A stretch of 6,172 nt of DNA from Sphingomonadales bacterium (lineage in GTDB: Bacteria > Pseudomonadota > Alphaproteobacteria > Sphingomonadales > Sphingomonadaceae). The notes below the pieces were generated by a model. The model worked only from the letters and a program-made list of their open reading frames with translations, was not told the DNA's origin and ran no database searches. The position numbers were made by a program, and so were the translations under genes. The stretch is taken from assembly GCA_027489295.1 (NCBI GenBank), contig JAIYAA010000071.1, forward strand, positions 1-6,172. Direction: 5' to 3'. Within the stretch, counting starts at the first letter, position 1; the number at the start of each line of letters is the position of its first letter. Below are positions 5,470-6,172 of the stretch, in pieces.

Positions 5470-6172
5470 TCAGTGCGTCAGCATCGCCCGCACCGTCGGC
5501 CGGACAAAGGGCAGCCCCGCCCCCAGCCGCAGCACCGCATGTCGCATCGCGCGGGCGGGCAAGCGCTCGTCGGTGAACAGCCGCACCAGCAGGTTGGTGC
5601 CGGTGTAGAGCGGCTTGCACGCCGCGCGGTGGCCGTTCTCGAACCGGCGCAGCGCGGCGGGCAACGCAGGATCCATCCCGCGGCGCACCGCATCGCGCAC
5701 CTCGGCGGCGAGCAGCGCCTGGCCGCTCAGCCCCAGGTTGAAACCATGCGCGGTCACCGGGTGCATGCCCACCGCCGCATCGCCGATCAGCGCCGCCCGG
5801 CCGCTGGCAAACTGATGTGCCCAGGTTGTGACGAGCGGATAGACGTTGCGGTCGCTCACCACCTCCATCCGCCCGAGCCGCTGGCGGAAGCGGCGGGTAA
5901 GGTCGCGGCCAAGCAAGGCATCGTCATAGGCGGCGACCCGCCGGGCTGCGTCTTCGGGCAGCGTCAGCACGGCGCCGGCCATGTTGCCGGCAAGCGGCAG
6001 CAGCGCCAGCGTCTGCCGATGGTCGAACCACTCGAGCGCCACGCTTGCGTGCGACAGTTCGTGGCGCACGCGCACCACCAGCATCGATCGGCCCAGCGGG
6101 TTGATATCGGCATCGATCCCCAGCGCCTCGCGGGTCTTGGACAGGCGCGAATCCGCCACCACCAGCAGCCGG
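5470..6172 (-). CDS. ubiM: UbiM-type FAD-dependent ubiquinone hydroxylase, C-terminal part
   Basis: The last 234 codons are visible; the gene starts beyond the right edge, and full-length relatives are about 400 residues, so the N-terminal FAD-binding Rossmann part (about 170 residues) is missing. The visible part starts RLLVVADSRLSKTRE. Its second FAD-binding motif, GDAAVGMHPVTAHGFNLGL (5784-5728), differs from the GDAAH/GQG form of UbiH, UbiI and UbiF and matches the UbiM branch. EWFDHRQTLALLPL and the PLYTGTNLLVRLFTDERLPAR stretch also fit UbiM. UbiM enzymes use FAD, reductant and oxygen to hydroxylate the aromatic ring of ubiquinone precursors, and the Neisseria enzyme can act at three ring positions. 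The protein is expected to work at the membrane face with the Ubi complex. The gene ends at TGA 5472-5470, 110 bp before the regulator on the same strand; no clear terminator separates them. An apparent GTG at 6162 is internal. Confidence 0.88.
   Translation of the reverse strand, partial: RLLVVADSRLSKTREALGIDADINPLGRSMLVVRVRHELSHASVALEWFDHRQTLALLPLAGNMAGAVLTLPEDAARRVAAYDDALLGRDLTRRFRQRLGRMEVVSDRNVYPLVTTWAHQFASGRAALIGDAAVGMHPVTAHGFNLGLSGQALLAAEVRDAVRRGMDPALPAALRRFENGHRAACKPLYTGTNLLVRLFTDERLPARAMRHAVLRLGAGLPFVRPTVRAMLTH

Noticed and set aside
5360..5620. N-terminal extension of the PadR regulator to a start at 5620
   Set aside because: It overlaps the ubiM 3' end in another frame and crosses the promoter-like palindrome. 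The extension has no PadR-like sequence, and the ATG at 5359 begins the typical His/Gly tail.
1..6172. CRISPR arrays, tRNA or rRNA genes, insertion sequences, prophage or defence genes
   Set aside because: No regularly spaced repeats, transposase-like frames, terminal inverted repeats or RNA gene signatures were seen on either strand.

Overview
The window looks like a chromosomal segment of a sphingomonad-type alphaproteobacterium. It is GC-rich. It encodes a TonB-dependent outer-membrane receptor, a secreted protein ending in the PEPxxWA form of the PEP-CTERM sorting signal (common in Sphingomonas and relatives), and a UbiM-type ubiquinone hydroxylase. The taxonomic call is an inference from gene content, because no rRNA or other marker gene is present.

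Layout, left to right. Positions 1-82 carry the first 27 codons of an unidentified minus-strand gene with a strong ribosome binding site. It diverges from a 231-bp intergenic region that holds a LacI/PurR-like dyad with an AAACGTTT core. A full-length TonB-dependent receptor (838 aa, GTG start) occupies 314-2830. A 378-bp intergenic region follows, holding a strong hairpin and a perfect 14-bp palindrome but no credible gene. Positions 3209-4327 encode a choice-of-anchor A, PEPxxWA-CTERM exported protein. Its stop faces the stop of a minus-strand gene 39 bp away, and a perfect 10-bp-arm hairpin lies between them, probably a terminator serving at least the plus strand.

The right third is all on the minus strand, read from right to left: the 3' part of ubiM (5470-6172, running off the window), a PadR-family regulator closely resembling the E. 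coli nickel/iron-linked repressor YqjI (4763-5359), and a DUF2218 protein (4367-4690). The regulator has a His/Gly-rich N-terminal tail and a perfect palindrome, CAAGATATATCTTG, over its likely promoter. This suggests an autoregulated, metal-responsive two-gene operon. The siderophore-interacting ferric reductase (YqjH type) usually linked to such regulators is not in the window.

No mobile element, CRISPR array, tRNA or rRNA was seen. I did not find a clearly new system. The points most worth a second look are the candidate LacI-type operator before the receptor, an EF-hand-like loop inside the receptor, the cysteine-free His-rich sensor tail of the YqjI-like regulator with its putative operator, and the DUF2218 gene without its usual reductase partner.
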